DNA of 64,000 nucleotides, from assembly GCA_940671915.1 (NCBI GenBank), contig CALNVZ010003426.1:52255020-52319019 (forward strand), in the 5' to 3' direction. Below, in pieces: positions 1-14,086 of this stretch. The position numbers and the translations under genes were made by a program. The notes beneath the pieces were generated by a model. It was not told the DNA's origin. It worked only from the letters and a program-made list of their open reading frames with translations, and did not search any database. Source of the DNA: Paracentrotus lividus. Lineage: Eukaryota; Echinodermata; Echinoidea; Camarodonta; Echinidae. The first letter of the stretch is position 1. Each line of letters starts with the position of its first letter.

Positions 1-1878
1 CCCTAACCCCCCCCCCCCCCAAACACAATTGGAGGAAGTTGGTATACTCTGCACATAATCCTGACCCTTTAAAAAAATGTGAAGCCCTGCTTTTAGAACA
101 TTTTTCAAATAAGGTAGACACGAAAAATAGTTCCCAGCACACACCAGACACTAACACAGAGATGTACATGTAGGAGGCCTACATGAGAAAGCAGGTGCAT
201 TGAACAGGGGTATCACCCTGCCCCCTCCTACCCCCCTCCAAATCTTCCACTAACTCTATCAAAAGTAAGAAGAATAGGTCTGCGCTTACTCATCAAACAA
301 CCAGCGAAAACACAAAACATTTTTGTCTGGCTTTCCTTTCTCTGCGGAGGTGTTGTACTCATGCCGTTTTGTTTGCTCTGTAAACCCTGTAGAGATTTGC
401 TATTGTGCTCTATCTAAGGCCCACCTAGAAGAACTTTGTAGGCTGGATAATCAGTCTTTCTCCTTTCACTCGTTTTTCCCTCGATTTTTTTTCGCTCCCC
501 ACCTTTTCTGTTTTCTCTCCTTTCTATTTGGGAGTAAAGTCAAATGGATTTTGTATTGATGTAAAAGATAAATCAGATTGCTTCCAAGGACATGAGATAA
601 TATGACATCACCTGCTCCGAGCGAGGAAGACTACCAGTACAATTCAATGAAATATTCATAAAGACTAATGATCAAAGAATACAAGTACACATACATGTAG
701 GACCTACATTTAGTCTTTTTAATATATTTTTAGATCAACTGTATGTCACGAAATTTATGAGTTTTACGAGGCACCCGATCTTCATGTATCAGCAACAGAA
801 ATTGTGCTATGTGAAAGCACTAATTCTTTATCAATAAGCTTTTATTATGATTTAGTAACAATTCCATTTTGAAATTGATACTGATAGTGATATTTGATAG
901 TTGACATGCATGTAGAGAGTGGATGCTAACTATTGCATGTTTGTACTTAATATAGAAAAAACCTCCACATACAATTGCATTCATGTAGAAAATTATAACA
1001 TTTAGGTATCCTTAGAAACAACCTTGGTGATAACCCAAAACAATGTGATTCAGCGATGAACCTTCGTTCATAGACTCCCAAACCCTGCATGAAATGCTGC
1101 AGTCAAATCATTGATTTGGCATGCTATGGTGACCGGTTTTATTTACTTGCTGATTTGCTCAATTTCTGTTTGTACTTGAGGGACCTGAACCTGGTAATGA
1201 GCTGTTGAAAGGTAGAATCCGGAAGTAATAGTCTCGCTCAGGATTGATCTGGTCTATATAGGGGACACATTGATAGAAGGGAACACTTTGATGGACGGGA
1301 ACACTTGACTATTAGAATGGTAGTATGTCTGTACACTGTATCAGCCGAGATGTATTTTAAAGGCACAGCATGGTGTGGGGTTAGATAGAGATAAATCTTC
1401 ATTTGCTGGTGTTACGAAAACGCTTGACCGCATGTAGAACCGTAGGTCAGCTCAATGTTCTCATCCGGCAGGACCATCATGGTGAGTGGCCTGGTATGGC
1501 TCGTAAAGCTCGAGCACTGTCGACCTTCTTTTCTTGCCGTGCAATGCAGGGTTCAAGTTTGTCCGGACTCCTACGATTTCCGAATTCCTAATTCGCATGG
1601 ACAGGTCAGAAACACACAGATCTTGTTGATCCCAATTTTACAGTTCAACATAAATATGTACCTGAAAATCAGAGTGTGATTGAACAGGAGAGAGGATGTG
1701 GAGATATTAAAGGGAACTAGAAGTTAGTACAAGGGGGGGGGGGTAGGTATTGGTAGTAGGTCATGGGCCTAGAGGGGCTTCCCCTTGAGGGACAGACCTA
1801 GACAAACCCCAGACTTAGAGGAAGTGATGAATTTCCTGATAAACATCTATTCACACTAGGGTCCCCTCAATCACATGT
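1..1878. other. Non-coding, no gene recognised
   Basis: Mostly AT-rich with a poly-C run near position 7. At 1205-1600 the GC content rises; there is a CTATATAGG word near 1254 and an ATG at 1479-1481 in CCATCATGGTGAGT, where the ATG is followed at once by a consensus donor. This may be chance. Confidence 0.5.
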
Positions 1879-2450
1879 CACACTGTAACTAACATGTACT
1901 TGACATGTTCATGGTTCTGCTCACAGTGATCATATTCACACTGTAACTAACATGTACTTGACATGTTCATGGTTCTGCTCACAGTGATCATATTCACACT
2001 GTAACTGACATGTACTTGACATGTTCATGGTTCTGCTCACAGTGATCATATTCACACTGTAACTAACATGTACTTGACATGTTCATGGTTCTGCTCACAG
2101 TGATCATATTCACACTGTAACTAACATGTACTTGACATGTTCATGGTTCTGCTCACAGTGATCATATTCACACTGTAACTAACATGTACTTGACATGTTC
2201 ATGGTTCTGCTCACAGTGATCATATTCACACTGTAACTGACATGTACTTGACATGTTCATGGTTCTGCTCACAGTGATCATATTCACACTGTAACTGACA
2301 TGTACTTGACCTGTTCATGGGTCTATTCACATTGACATCACAGTGATCATATTCACACTGTACAACTAACAATTACTCACCCATTCAAGGGTTTAGACAC
2401 ATTGACATCACAATTATAGTATTCAATCACATTGTAACTACTTGTATTAA
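1879..2450. repeat. 58-bp tandem repeat array
   Basis: Unit beginning CACACTGTAACTAACATG, repeated at 1879, 1937, 1995, 2053, 2111, 2169, 2227 and 2285. Six or more copies are nearly identical (A/G variation at one site). The array decays after 2310 into partial units at about 2353 and 2427. Each unit holds ACATGT twice and TGATCA. Confidence 0.97.
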
Positions 2451-4779
2451 GGGACGTCGCAAAACCAAAACTTTAAAGTTTTAATATTTGTAACTTTGTT
2501 ATACTCTAGTGGATTTGCTTCAAACCTTCACTGATATTTTTCTTGTATTTGTCTGCTTAAAAAACAAAACAACATCAACAATTAAATTCCAGAGTGAACT
2601 TTTCCTTTACAATACATCTCGGCTCAAATCCTGATACATGGACTTAGGCATTCAAGGAATTCCTTTTTATATTCATATTAGTTTTAATGCAAATGTAGCT
2701 GCAAGAACGAACATCTTTCTGAAACTAGTCCCTAAATTGCCAAGCAAGTGAGATTCTGTGAGAATTCACATCACTCCAAAAGATAACTGAATAAATCATC
2801 ATGTGCCTGGCAGAAGGATACGTTAAATCAATATAATCTTTTTCACATTTTTGTTCCCAGCAGAAAGATGCCAGGGGTAAAGTGATTCATAACTCAAAAA
2901 GCCCCTTTACTTTTTTAAACAAAATTACAGGATATCATTATTTTAGCATAATTCTTGCATCATTTCAAGTAACAACAAGTATACACCAAGGTACACATTA
3001 CATTAGGTGACGTTTAAAGTTAGGCCTATAAACTTCAAACGTGTTTTTCTTAAAAAACGTATTTTACCCGAGCACGCATGTCCGCATGCTTCTGCCAGGT
3101 ACACGACCAAATAAGAAATATTGTATGATACAAGAATGGATGGAATGTGAGGTGAGATAATAATGTCCACACTCTATCTAATCTAATATCAATGGCCAAG
3201 GTGGATTTAAAACTACAATATCACACCAATGCTTAGACATGTCATTATAATTCCCTTTTCTTACTCAATCCATCCCTCTACTCCTCTTTGAGAGGTCTTC
3301 TGAAAGTGTAAAATGCAATTAGAGCTGTATAAAACTTAATCGCAAACACATGTGACCTTTTCATTATTCAATATGAATGCATAAAGACCTTGCTATTAAC
3401 CAGAGTCTATTCTAGGTAACAAGAAATGCACCTGCTGTTTACAGACATGGCATTTCATAGACAGAAATAATATTTGTATGATGATATATAGTCTCATTCA
3501 AGACCCACAGGGAAATCAATCTATGAGGCCTACAAATTAACAAGTTAACAAGTTTTAGTTCTCTGTTTCAATTTCATTTAGGTTTGGTACACAAGCCTCT
3601 CAATAAATTTATTATTTCTAGTTTATATTCTTAATTTTGGGATTTAAATATTCAAGATTAGTTTTTGGGATGTTGATGGAAAAATAAACCTCTAGAGCAT
3701 TGATTGTAGGCTATTTGACGGGACATAAATCTGACTGCTGTGAAGTGAACTGTGCCAAAACTTTCTCACAAGCTGGGCTTAGGTCAAAGGTCAAAGGGTC
3801 AGCTATGGTATTGCAGTTGAACCTGACATTTATTGACCCCATGTCATGCAACATATCAATATGTTATGGGACAAGAAGAATTCCTGCTGAGAATCGCATC
3901 TTTACTGAAATATTTTAAGAGTCAAGTTCTTCTTCTGTATTGGAGAGAGAGGATCACATTCTTTGTTACAGAATAATCATTTGAATTTCTCTCCTTATTA
4001 TTTTGTATTAGGCAGCGAAATTGAATGAGTTCTAAGGTCCATTTTTTCCAGTGGAAATCATTGTATGATTTAACAAAGAGGATCATCTACCATTAGAGTT
4101 CTTTATTTTAACATTCATAACTAAATATTTGTAACTAATTTAAAGTACCAGTACATGGTGTTCCAATATGTGTATTTGTGATATATTAATAAGTTACAAA
4201 TAATGAACATCCAATAGTTCTAATCCTAGTTTGATTACTGAAACATACTAGTCTATTGTGCATTAATTAGAAAAATATATAAACAACATTTTTCACAAGA
4301 TACAGAACATGTTCTACCGATTCAGATACAATATAAGAAATATTGGACGCCATCCTCTTGTCTGTTCAACCTTTATGGTTCTCAGAGTATTAGTTCGTAA
4401 GATATCTCAATAAACATGATAAGTGCAAGCAGGGTTTTAATTCAACTGTTAATAAAGAGCTAAAGTCTTTCTGCGTCTGATTAGATAATTGGTATGTGCT
4501 CTACATACATGTATCTTGTTTAATAGGATATCTGTGTAATGCCCCATTAACAGGAGACCCTAAACCTGACCGCTTTACAAAGTGAATAACACCAAGTCTT
4601 GTTATGTAGTCCTTTATACCATGATACAAATATGTTTGCTGGAGTGAAGAGTAAGTCCCTAGCTCTGCCTAATTGCATTTTCCAAAAGTGCAAATTCCTT
4701 TTCGGAATCTTTTTGTCGGCTAGATGGAGTCCTCCTCCAGTTTCTTGTTGTATCTTGTCTGTGTGGATCATCTGAGATT
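2451..4779. other. Non-coding; weak inverted repeat and a DR1 motif
   Basis: No coding signal. A 15-bp inverted pair (CCTGGCAGAAG at about 2805 and CTTCTGCCAGG at about 3090) may bound a 300-bp element. AGGTCAAAGGTCA, a perfect DR1 nuclear-receptor half-site pair, is at 3781-3793. Confidence 0.5.
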
Positions 4780-5545
4780 CACCGGTCTTATCGTCTTATG
4801 GCATTTACTCTCATCATCCACCTCCTCGTTATCACTGTTGTGAGGTAAGGTTGGATGGAGAGAGGAGGAGATGAGGGAAGAAGAATAGGGGAGGGGGACT
4901 AGTCTTATCTTCTTATGGCATGTACTCGTATCTCAAACCTCCAACTCTGAGTTATATCACTGGTGTGAGATGAGGTTAGATGGAGATGATGGGGGTGGGG
5001 GGGGGGACTTGTCTTATCTTGTTATGGCATTTACCAGCATCTCAAACCTCCAACTCCTCCTCGTTATCTCTGGAGTGAGGTGAGGCGAGATGGAGAGACG
5101 AGGAAAGGAAGGGGAGGGGGGACTGGTCTTATCTTCTCATGGCATTTATCCCCATCTCTGCAGCAAACCTTGTCATCTCTGGTGTAAGGTGAGTGAGATG
5201 GAGAGAAAGGGAGGGGTACTCTTCTTATCTTGTTATGGCATTTACCCGCATCTCAAACCTCCACCTCCTCCTCGTTATATCTGGTAAAGGATAGGGAGGG
5301 GCTGGTCTTAAGGAATTTACCTGCATCTCAGCATTTCTATAGCAAATTTGGTATAATTTTGCCTACTCCCCCCCCCTCTTCTTCTTCCTTGTTATCTCTG
5401 ATGTATGGTGAGGTAAGATGGATAGAAGAGGGAGGAAAGGGACTCGTCTTATCTGATGGAATTTACCAGCATCTCAGCATCTCCTCCTCCTTATCTTCTC
5501 AAGATTCTCTTCTTCCTCATCTCTGGTGGAAGGTGAGGTAAGGAT
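4780..5545. repeat. Degenerate tandem repeat, about 90-120 bp period
   Basis: About seven units marked by variants of GTCTTATCTTGTTATGGCAT near 4786, 4902, 5010, 5127, 5223, 5305 and 5447, each followed by CCTCC-rich and GGTGAGGT-rich parts. Short open frames here are repeat artefacts. Confidence 0.85.
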
Positions 5546-8500
5546 GAGAGTAAAAGAGACGATTAGATGGGGCAAATCAAGAGACATGTTTTAATTGCTG
5601 GGAAGAAGTAAAGTTGAATATTGTTTACAAATTGCAATTAACTAGAGAGTATATAGATCTTCTAAATACTTATTGCCCTTCCGTTGAACTTCTAATATGA
5701 CCCAAATAACTTCCTCAATCACTTAATGCAGAGCGAGAAATTATTGAAGGATTTCCTGTGCTTAGTTTATAATCTACTTGATTTACTGTAAAGTGCTACT
5801 TGTCATCTCATTAGCCATGCTAGGATAGACGATGGCATGCTAGAAAATCTTATAGGATAGGATAGGATATTACAGAAAAGAATAGGGCTCGACACTAGTC
5901 CACTTGACCCCTTGTTTAAAAAAGAACAAATTGTGGACCATGGAACTATGGCCCATGGAAATTATGGCCCATATTCTGAACCGGAGGTTGGGTCTGCACG
6001 ACAGATTTAGAATCACTTTTGTATTCATGTGGCGCTATTGTGTGATTCTTTTTGTTTGATAACTCCCGTGCAAAGTTAACCTCCAGGTAAGAATACAGAC
6101 CTATGAGTTCTGCTCTTCTGGTCGGAGAGAGACAGAAGGAGGGAGTGGTGGAGATGGTTAAATTGAAATGAGAATGAAGGGATTGGGAGGAGATGGTTGG
6201 AATAAGAACCTAATACATTAGTAGCAAGGTGGTGCACCTGTGCATACATTTTCTTCTAATTCAATTCAATCACCCAGAAGATCTAGTATCATTCCAGTCA
6301 CTATGCCTGAAAGACAGAACCAGAACGGTTGGAAATTTGTATCTTGTCTCTTTTTGTGTTCATCTTTTCCTAAATATGAATTCTCCTGATTTGCCAGTGT
6401 GAAGGGTTGTCATCTGATCCATTCAGTTTATCAGAGTGCTGAAAGATCCAATACATGACTGTACCTCAGGGAGCAGTTTAGAGAGTGTGGAGTAAGTCCT
6501 CAATTATTGGTTGGGGGTCAGGGGTCAAGTCCTAGGTCACCATTCTTGAAAGGGTCAGAAACTGTGTTGGTACGGGAAGATATCCCTGGGGAACTCCAGT
6601 CACTGTCTTGTTAAATGTACAATTAACAAGTAATCTAAGAACAAGAAGGGTGTTGTGGCATTGAATGATATGAGTGAATGCCTTTTCGCATTTGAGCAGT
6701 TGATTTTTCTTTTCATTCCTCATGCAGCTCCTTTATGCATTATGCTAATTATTCTAGTTCCTTCACTTATTGGTTTGGAGTACAGCAGAGAATACAAGTT
6801 ATTCTTTTAGGCTATTGGGGGATACCATATTGAGTAACACTGTTTGTATAACTATCGTAAACTCTTTTTGAAAATTTTGTGATGGGTTTATCTTTGCGGT
6901 TCATGTTATCTTACTCAAGGGCTCACCATTTTATAGAGTTGTAATATCAAGTGGTGCATACATGTAAATATTTACTTTGAAATAGATTTGAAATTAAAGG
7001 GTTGTTTCAGATGTCTGTATCGAACCATCACATGAACAAGTGCACTTAATGCAAATCTTTATAGCTGAGGTTGAAACTATGAATGGGCTGTTTATTGAAT
7101 GCTTCCTTGAATACTCCTTTGTTATTCTCCATGTTCACTTTAATTCATTTTAATAGACAGTGTAATAAGTTATACTGTTTTTTTTTGTACCATATCGTTA
7201 TAGCTTCATGAGCCGTGTGAGCTGATATGATAATTTTATTATTTGAATTCTGTCTTTTGAAGGTCTCTTGCGCGTGTCTGACATCTTTAAGGAGTGTGTC
7301 TATAGAGTGATATTACCTAACCAGAATCATGAAGAAGAAGAGAGGGATGCAGTCATCATTCACCCCAGCCCTTCTATGATGAGACATACATAGCGACTTT
7401 ACATCAATATCATTCGATACACAGCTAACAGCCTTCTTGCACTTATAAAACCTTTCACCATGATGATGACGGTCTGTTGTGAAGTATTCATGGGATGTAG
7501 AGACTTTAGGGGTCCCATCTGATATGCTGCCACCCCTCGAGTTGTGGCTGACTTCTTGCAGACTGACTGCCCTCGTTCCTTAAGGCTATTGGGGTCGTCA
7601 TTGTACAACTATTGCATAACGAACTTTACCCTGGCTGTTAGTCTTTTTCTTCTCTCTCCCCTTCTCTGAATCTTTGTCATTTATTTATTCTAAGCAATTT
7701 TCCTCTGCTTGCTTCCATAAAGGTATCGGTATCACACATCGGTTTTCTCCTCTATCCCTGTCTCTCTCTCTCTCTCTTTCTTACTTTTTTCTTGTCTCTG
7801 TATTTCTCTCTCCTTCGAACTTCCTTCCCCCCCCCCAATTTCCTCCCCCCCCCCAATCTTCCTCTCTCATCATTCCAACAACGACCCAACAGGGTAGTTT
7901 ATTAGAATGTGATTAACTGTACTGGGCATACCACGCGTGTTCACCACAGTATTCTCACAGCTCTGAGGTAGTAGGTGAGAAATATATCATACAATATTAT
8001 AATTTCAAAAATCACACATTGGGCTGCTAGAAGTATTATACACTGCCCTGTATAGTTGAGCATGCTAGGGGTGTTATATTATACAAGCGATATAATTTAT
8101 CAATTTAAAAGTATAAAATGAAAAAGATTACAAAACCAAACAATTACAAATTATATTTACATGACACATTGTATTGTGAAGGACAAACGGGGAGACATAG
8201 GCTATAGACTGCCAGAGTAGTGCTTTAATAGAATATAAATAAATCAACAAAGAAAAACACCTCATAAAAAAAAAACACCTCCCGAGCATGATCAAACTAA
8301 ATCAATTTTTTTTTTCCTTTCATTTATTTTTTGGTATAAATCTATTCCTATTCCATTCACTTTCTAGTTACTTGGATAATGTCAGGTATAGAGGTTTTAA
8401 TATCAAGAAGCAGTGAAAGGAAAGAGAAATGAAAATATTCACCAGGCATTGCTGTGTAAGATGTATTAGAGATTGTTCATATCTAGAAGGTATCGCGTGA

Positions 8501-9459
8501 CATCTCAGAGAGAATTGGAAAGTTAAATACCCGTGTAATATTTCCTCACATCTTCAAGTATTTGGAAAAGGCAGGATAAATTGGGGCAAATTTGTATATG
8601 GGTTCCTTTACACGGCAGACGAGTTAGAGAGAGATGGACTGAAAATTAGGGAAGTTATTGGATTTCAGAAGAACTGCACATCTGTAATTAAGAGGTTTTA
8701 TGAGGAATAGTTGAGATGATCAGGCATAGTGAGCGGTAGAAGGATGCTAGCTCTGTGTTATGTGTACAGAGTTATGCCGTTCTGACACTAAACAGGTCAC
8801 CCATGGTAACGCACTCTTTTGAAACGATTTCACACCAGCTTGATCGCAGGAAATTGCCTCCAATTATCACAAATAAATAGTCTAGCTCTCAGATGTTTTT
8901 CTTTTGATCTTATAGCGTGATCAGCGCTCTATAAATATTTCATTAATTCTTTAAGCAATTGATCATAATTTTATGACAATGATTTATATTCTCTGCCTCA
9001 AAAATTTGTTTAGATCAATTGAGAGGCTTGATAGCAAATGGATGAAGGGCAAATAGTAAAACATCCCTGCTGAAAAATGCTCCCTTTCTTTGAAAATTTA
9101 AAATAAAATGAGGAAATCTATATATTCTTTGAAAAAGTGCCTGGTAATTAAAAGGGTGAAGAGTTGAGATATCTTTCCTCTGATGAAGAAAACTTTTTTT
9201 TTTTTTTTTTGGTATTGCAATTGTTTTGCAATGTTTTCTTTCTGCTGGGAAAATGATATCAATATAAACCTGGAATTTAGGCTATATACATGAGCCACAT
9301 GACTGGGTGTGCTACCATGCCTAGCTAACGTCTGGCTATTTTTCTCGGCCATTAATTAACCGCAAGCTGGCTGAACCTCACATGTTAAAGTCCCCTACAG
9401 GCTTGAGACCTTTATCATTATCACCAAGATATCACAAACATATATTGGTACTAAAACAT

Positions 9460-9515
<56 letters not shown>

Positions 9516-11286
9516 ATAATAATACTTTGATATCTAATGATGATAGTACAATTCCTATAGATGTAATGCATCACATACAAGACAATGTACGTTTAACTTG
9601 CCTTAAATTATGTTTGAACAATGATGGAAGGCCCTTCTTGCATTTAATTTATGAGGATTGTGAACATGAGATCACCATTACATATTCAAAACAGAGAGTG
9701 CAATTCTATATTGCACAAACCTTTACCAGTACTCAGTTTTTACTGCCATGGACAAGTATGCAAAAACAAGGTTTTCATGTAGCGCTTTCCCTTATTCCCC
9801 CTTTTTAAAACCCAGAGATCAATTCCAGCTTTACAAAGTTCAATCATACCATGCTGCCCTATTTTCCTCTCTCATTTTGCACAAAATATTGTTCTTTGTG
9901 GAGTGCAAGCACAAAAGCTGTACTCCCCTAGGTCACACACACACTACCATAGCAGCAATACTATGCATGATAAGATATATGAGGAGGATGGATTTGAGAC
10001 GGAAGAGGGATGGAAATGAACGGAGCTCTCAGACAAATAATCAGAGTAGATTGTTTCCCATGCTAGTCCAAATGAAACATTTCCTCTCAGGCAATCAGAC
10101 ATAGGACGCAACCAACCATTCCAAGAAGAATATTGTTCTCTTTTAAAGGAATGTGGAAATTTGAAACATGTTTTTGCAAAACTTTCCAAATTATTTTCAT
10201 GTGTTTCAGGGAGAGATCTAGCGAAAAGGTCCTCTGCAAATTATTGCTCTTCAGATGCACTCATAGTAAAATATGACCCCCCCCCAAAAAAAAAAAAAAA
10301 AAAAAAAACAGCTGATATGTTGGTCCGAACAGTGTGTTGTCCATACATACATTCTGTGTGCAGTCTGTGTGACTATCGGCAGAATTGAGTTAATTTCTCA
10401 TCATTTTGGTGATTCTGAAACCTAAGAGGATACAACATTAGATGACATGTAATGAATCTTATCCAATCACTCTGAGACAGTTTCTTCAACAATTCAATCT
10501 CATAACCACAACCGTAATTTCCCTTTAACTGATCAAATCCATTCAGACTGGCAGGCATTCATTTCACGTTGAATAAAACACATTTCCTCTTCTTCAAAAG
10601 GGCAGTGAAAGTCACTTAGAAGGTCATAGTTGAATGAAGATTTCTCATTTAAGGGGAGATGGATGAAGCGGAAAATAGAAGCTTTGAAACTGATGAGACC
10701 TATAAATATCTTCCAAGATAATAATCAAGATTTTACGTAATAGGTTTCTTTTGTACGTTAATTTTCAAAGAATTCAGTGACCTTATACAATTTAATAAGT
10801 TGGTCTATACTTCCATAAGAACACTATTTGTAGGCTTTTAATTTAATTATATATTGTTAATTTCTAAAAGATGTTTAGAAACAACTTTGCCTTTAAAAAA
10901 CTGGCTTGTTTCAGAGAAAGAAATGGATTAGATTTTTGCCATTAATTCATTGTAAGATTGAGAATTTATTAGTCTCTTTATTTTTCTTTCTTGCTTGAAG
11001 AGAACTCACTATAGACCTGTCAATGATGTAAATAAAAGAAATGAATAATTCACTTGCATCTGTTTTTATCTGCTTCACTTCTAATCCTTTGTCAAAGCTG
11101 TCCGTTCTATTAATGCTTCTCAAGACCGATCACACACCACATGGATTGCAGTGTGTGGGACCACACAAGTGTGCATGCATGGAAAGATGGAATATCACAT
11201 GCAAAGCAATAGGAAGATTTGTGTCATTTTATTATAAAATGTAAGGGGTGTTTAGGACTGAATAGTAATAGAATGTGAACTGTGAT
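5546..11286. other. Non-coding AT-rich DNA with microsatellites
   Basis: Nothing gene-like found on either strand. It holds a CT tract (about 7762-7790), C runs (about 7830-7855), T and A runs (9188-9210, 10282-10308) and a GA tract at 9461-9512. Confidence 0.55.
9461..9512. repeat. GA microsatellite
   Basis: About 25 GA units with one interruption, followed by AAT triplets. Confidence 0.97.
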
Positions 11287-11705
11287 CACACCATTATTTA
11301 GAGACTAGTTGGTGATGAGTTCTCATTCCAATTTTCAGGTGATTTATAGGCTTTTAAATGCTAAAATTGAAGTGCAGTCTTGTATTTCTGCAAACACACC
11401 ATTATTCATAGACTGGTTGATAATGAGTTCTCATGCCCACTTTCTCATGTTTATTGGTCAATGTAATGCCAAGATTGAAGTGCAGTCTCTTCTGTGTTCA
11501 AACACACCATTATTCAGAGACTGGTTGATAATGAGTTCTCACTCCAGTTTTCTGGTGTTTAAAGGCTGATATAAAATTATGCTAAGATTGAAGTACAGTG
11601 TCTTCTGTGTGAAACCACCATTATTCAGAGACTGGTTGATGATAAGTTCTTACTCCCATTTTTCTGTGTTTATATAAGGCCAATTTAACATTTGAGTGCA
11701 GTCAT
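11287..11705. repeat. 108-bp tandem repeat, four copies
   Basis: Units start CACACCATTATTCAGAGACT at 11287, 11395, 11503 and about 11614, each with GTTGATAATGAGTTCTCA and AGATTGAAGTGCAGTC parts. The copies diverge moderately. Confidence 0.93.
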
Positions 11706-12859
11706 TCACTTGAGATATTGGTGTATAATGATTTCACATCCACAGTAGATAGATGGTCTCATTCACTTGTGTGTTAGAAACATGTCTGTAGTCCCACATG
11801 GTGAAAATGGATGGTGGTTTACATTGATAGGATTAAGGAGGATTTATAATCACTCAAGAGAGCAGGGAGGATGATTATGTTTTATTCAGTGATTGAAAGG
11901 ATCCCCTTTCTCCATGTGATTATGGGAAAACTTGCGATTAAAGCTTTAAAAAGAATTAGACATATTTCTATTAATGTAAAATCTTTCATCCCTGTAAATG
12001 ATTTTTTTTTTTATTTTAAATTTATGCTTTGATTTGCCATGTACAAATATACAGAGAAAAGATGCATTCAATGATCATGAACTAATGTTCAAATGCATTT
12101 TTTTTTTGCTTCCATTGCAAGAAATCTTTTGCAACTGCTAAATAGATGAGATCGATGATACCTCACTTGTACCCCATCTTCCTTAGTCCCGTGTATAGGT
12201 AGATGACGCAGGTTGCTTGCTTGAATTATTAGCAAGGTCTATTCCCATACATTGGTCTATTATTCATCTACCTTCCATGCACCTGCCCTCTGCTATCATT
12301 TAACCCTATCAATGCTATGCTGTCCATTCATACCTTCAATGTAGACAGGCTGAAATAAAAAGAAGCATTTTGAGAGTTAATTGATATTTCCCCTCAAACA
12401 ATGTATGTATACATACTACATTATCTTATTTAACTTAATAATTATTTTTGGAGTGAGTCCACTCCTACTTCTATTTTGTACATAGCAAAACTGAAATAAG
12501 TTAATATTTCTGTGAGGAATTGAGAGGGTTAAACATGTTTTATAGCCCGACAGTGGCATTGTTCAAAATGTATTTGTAATGAACTTTAGGTATGCTTTGT
12601 CCACAAGGACTTCTTCAGAAATCATGAATTTTGGTCACATGACATTTCACATCATGTCCCATACACAGGAATATTAGAACTTAATATTTCATTAATTGTC
12701 AGCTGACGACTAGAAGGACAATTGGCCAACTACCCTTTTGATTCCCCTGTCAGAAAGGGGTATTATTTCAGATCAATACATAAAACAACAAGGTCTCCTT
12801 ATGTATATATTTGCCTACTTGGTGCCCTCCCCTCCCAAAACACCCAGAAAGAGTGCAAA
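11706..12859. other. Non-coding, nothing recognised
   Basis: AT-rich with T runs near 12002 and 12100; no coding or structural signal. Confidence 0.5.
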
Positions 12860-13340
12860 GAGCCTAGAGGGGCCAACACTTTCAAAGAGAGTGCATAAAA
12901 CTGAGAGGGGTCACTAATTTAAGAGAGGAAGTAATTACAAGAGAGGTTACTGGATTTCACAGAGAGAATGATCAGCATCAAAAAAGGCCTAAAGAAAGAG
13001 GGACCACTGAATTCATCAATATGATGGTTAAATCTCATGACTACCATTGAGAGAATAATACCAAGAGGGGCCGCCAGATTTCACAGTGGGGTGTTTAAAT
13101 GCCCAGCATATTTAAGAGAGCATAGACACCGAAGAGGTGCCACTGATTTTTTTATTAATGTCCAGCATGACTACCATTTTATAGAGAAAGCATAATACCA
13201 AGAGGGGCCACTGGATTTTACAGAGGGATTGTTAAAATGTTCATGATGACAGAGAGAGTACATGTCCAAGAGGGGATACTGGTTTCATTAATATGATGGT
13301 TAATGCACAGCATGACTATCATTAATATAGCGAGAGCATA
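12860..13340. repeat. Degenerate tandem repeat with AAGAGGGGCCACTGG core
   Basis: At least six diverged units sharing AGAGGGGCCACTGGATTT, a CAGCATGACTACCATT part and an AGAGCATAATACC part, spaced roughly 70-130 bp. Confidence 0.75.
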
Positions 13341-13349
13341 ATGTCGCCC

Positions 13350-13432
13350 CTATGCCAAAAGGGCCTTGGCATTTTTAGTATGTGTACAATATAAATAGCC
13401 TTTTAAAATGTTAAGGCCCTTTTAGCATAAAG
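13350..13432. repeat. Hairpin with about 27-bp arms
   Basis: TATGCCAAAAGGGCCTTGGC at 13351 pairs with GTTAAGGCCCTTTTAGCATA ending about 13429, with an AT-rich loop. It sits at the end of the degenerate array. Confidence 0.8.
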
Positions 13433-14086
13433 CCGAGGATAATATCAAGAGGGACCACAGAGAGGATGGTTTTGATACTCAGCAGGTCTAAGTTGGTAGA
13501 GTGTGTCCTCCTGGATAAATGTATGTTTTTACAAGTAATTGAATTATTAGGCGTAAGGACTGGATGAGGTCAGTTTGTCAAGATTCTGATGAGCATCTAG
13601 GGGGATGACAAGCAAGATGGTACACTGTATAGGCTTAGCATCAGACTTACTCTGGGCAAGAGTGTAATGCTGATTGAGTGCTTCATGAGATAAATGTAGG
13701 CCGAAAACTGGTATTCTTATAGAGGTTATAAGGAGATACTGCAATAGGTTGTATTTATGGATTAAAAAAACGATGTTTGAAAGTTAGGATGATTGTATAT
13801 TATGATAGTCAACTATTTTTTTAATGTTAGACTTCAAAAGAGTAAAAGATTTAACATACTTATAAATATTTTATTAATATCAAAATTTCACACACAAATC
13901 CCTTTACTATTTTTCAGGCTGATCTTATGGGTAACCATGCAATTAGTATTCAAGAAAAACTGATGAGAGAGTGGTATGGATTCTTAATTGGAAGGTTTTA
14001 TCTTTATAAGTCATCTAATGCCATTGCCTCAGGGTATAGGGTCTGAAGAGTGAGACTAGATCCAGGGCGTATTACATGTATGTAGG
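13433..14086. other. Non-coding, nothing recognised
   Basis: No coding or structural signal, up to the target duplication of the transposon that follows. Confidence 0.5.
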
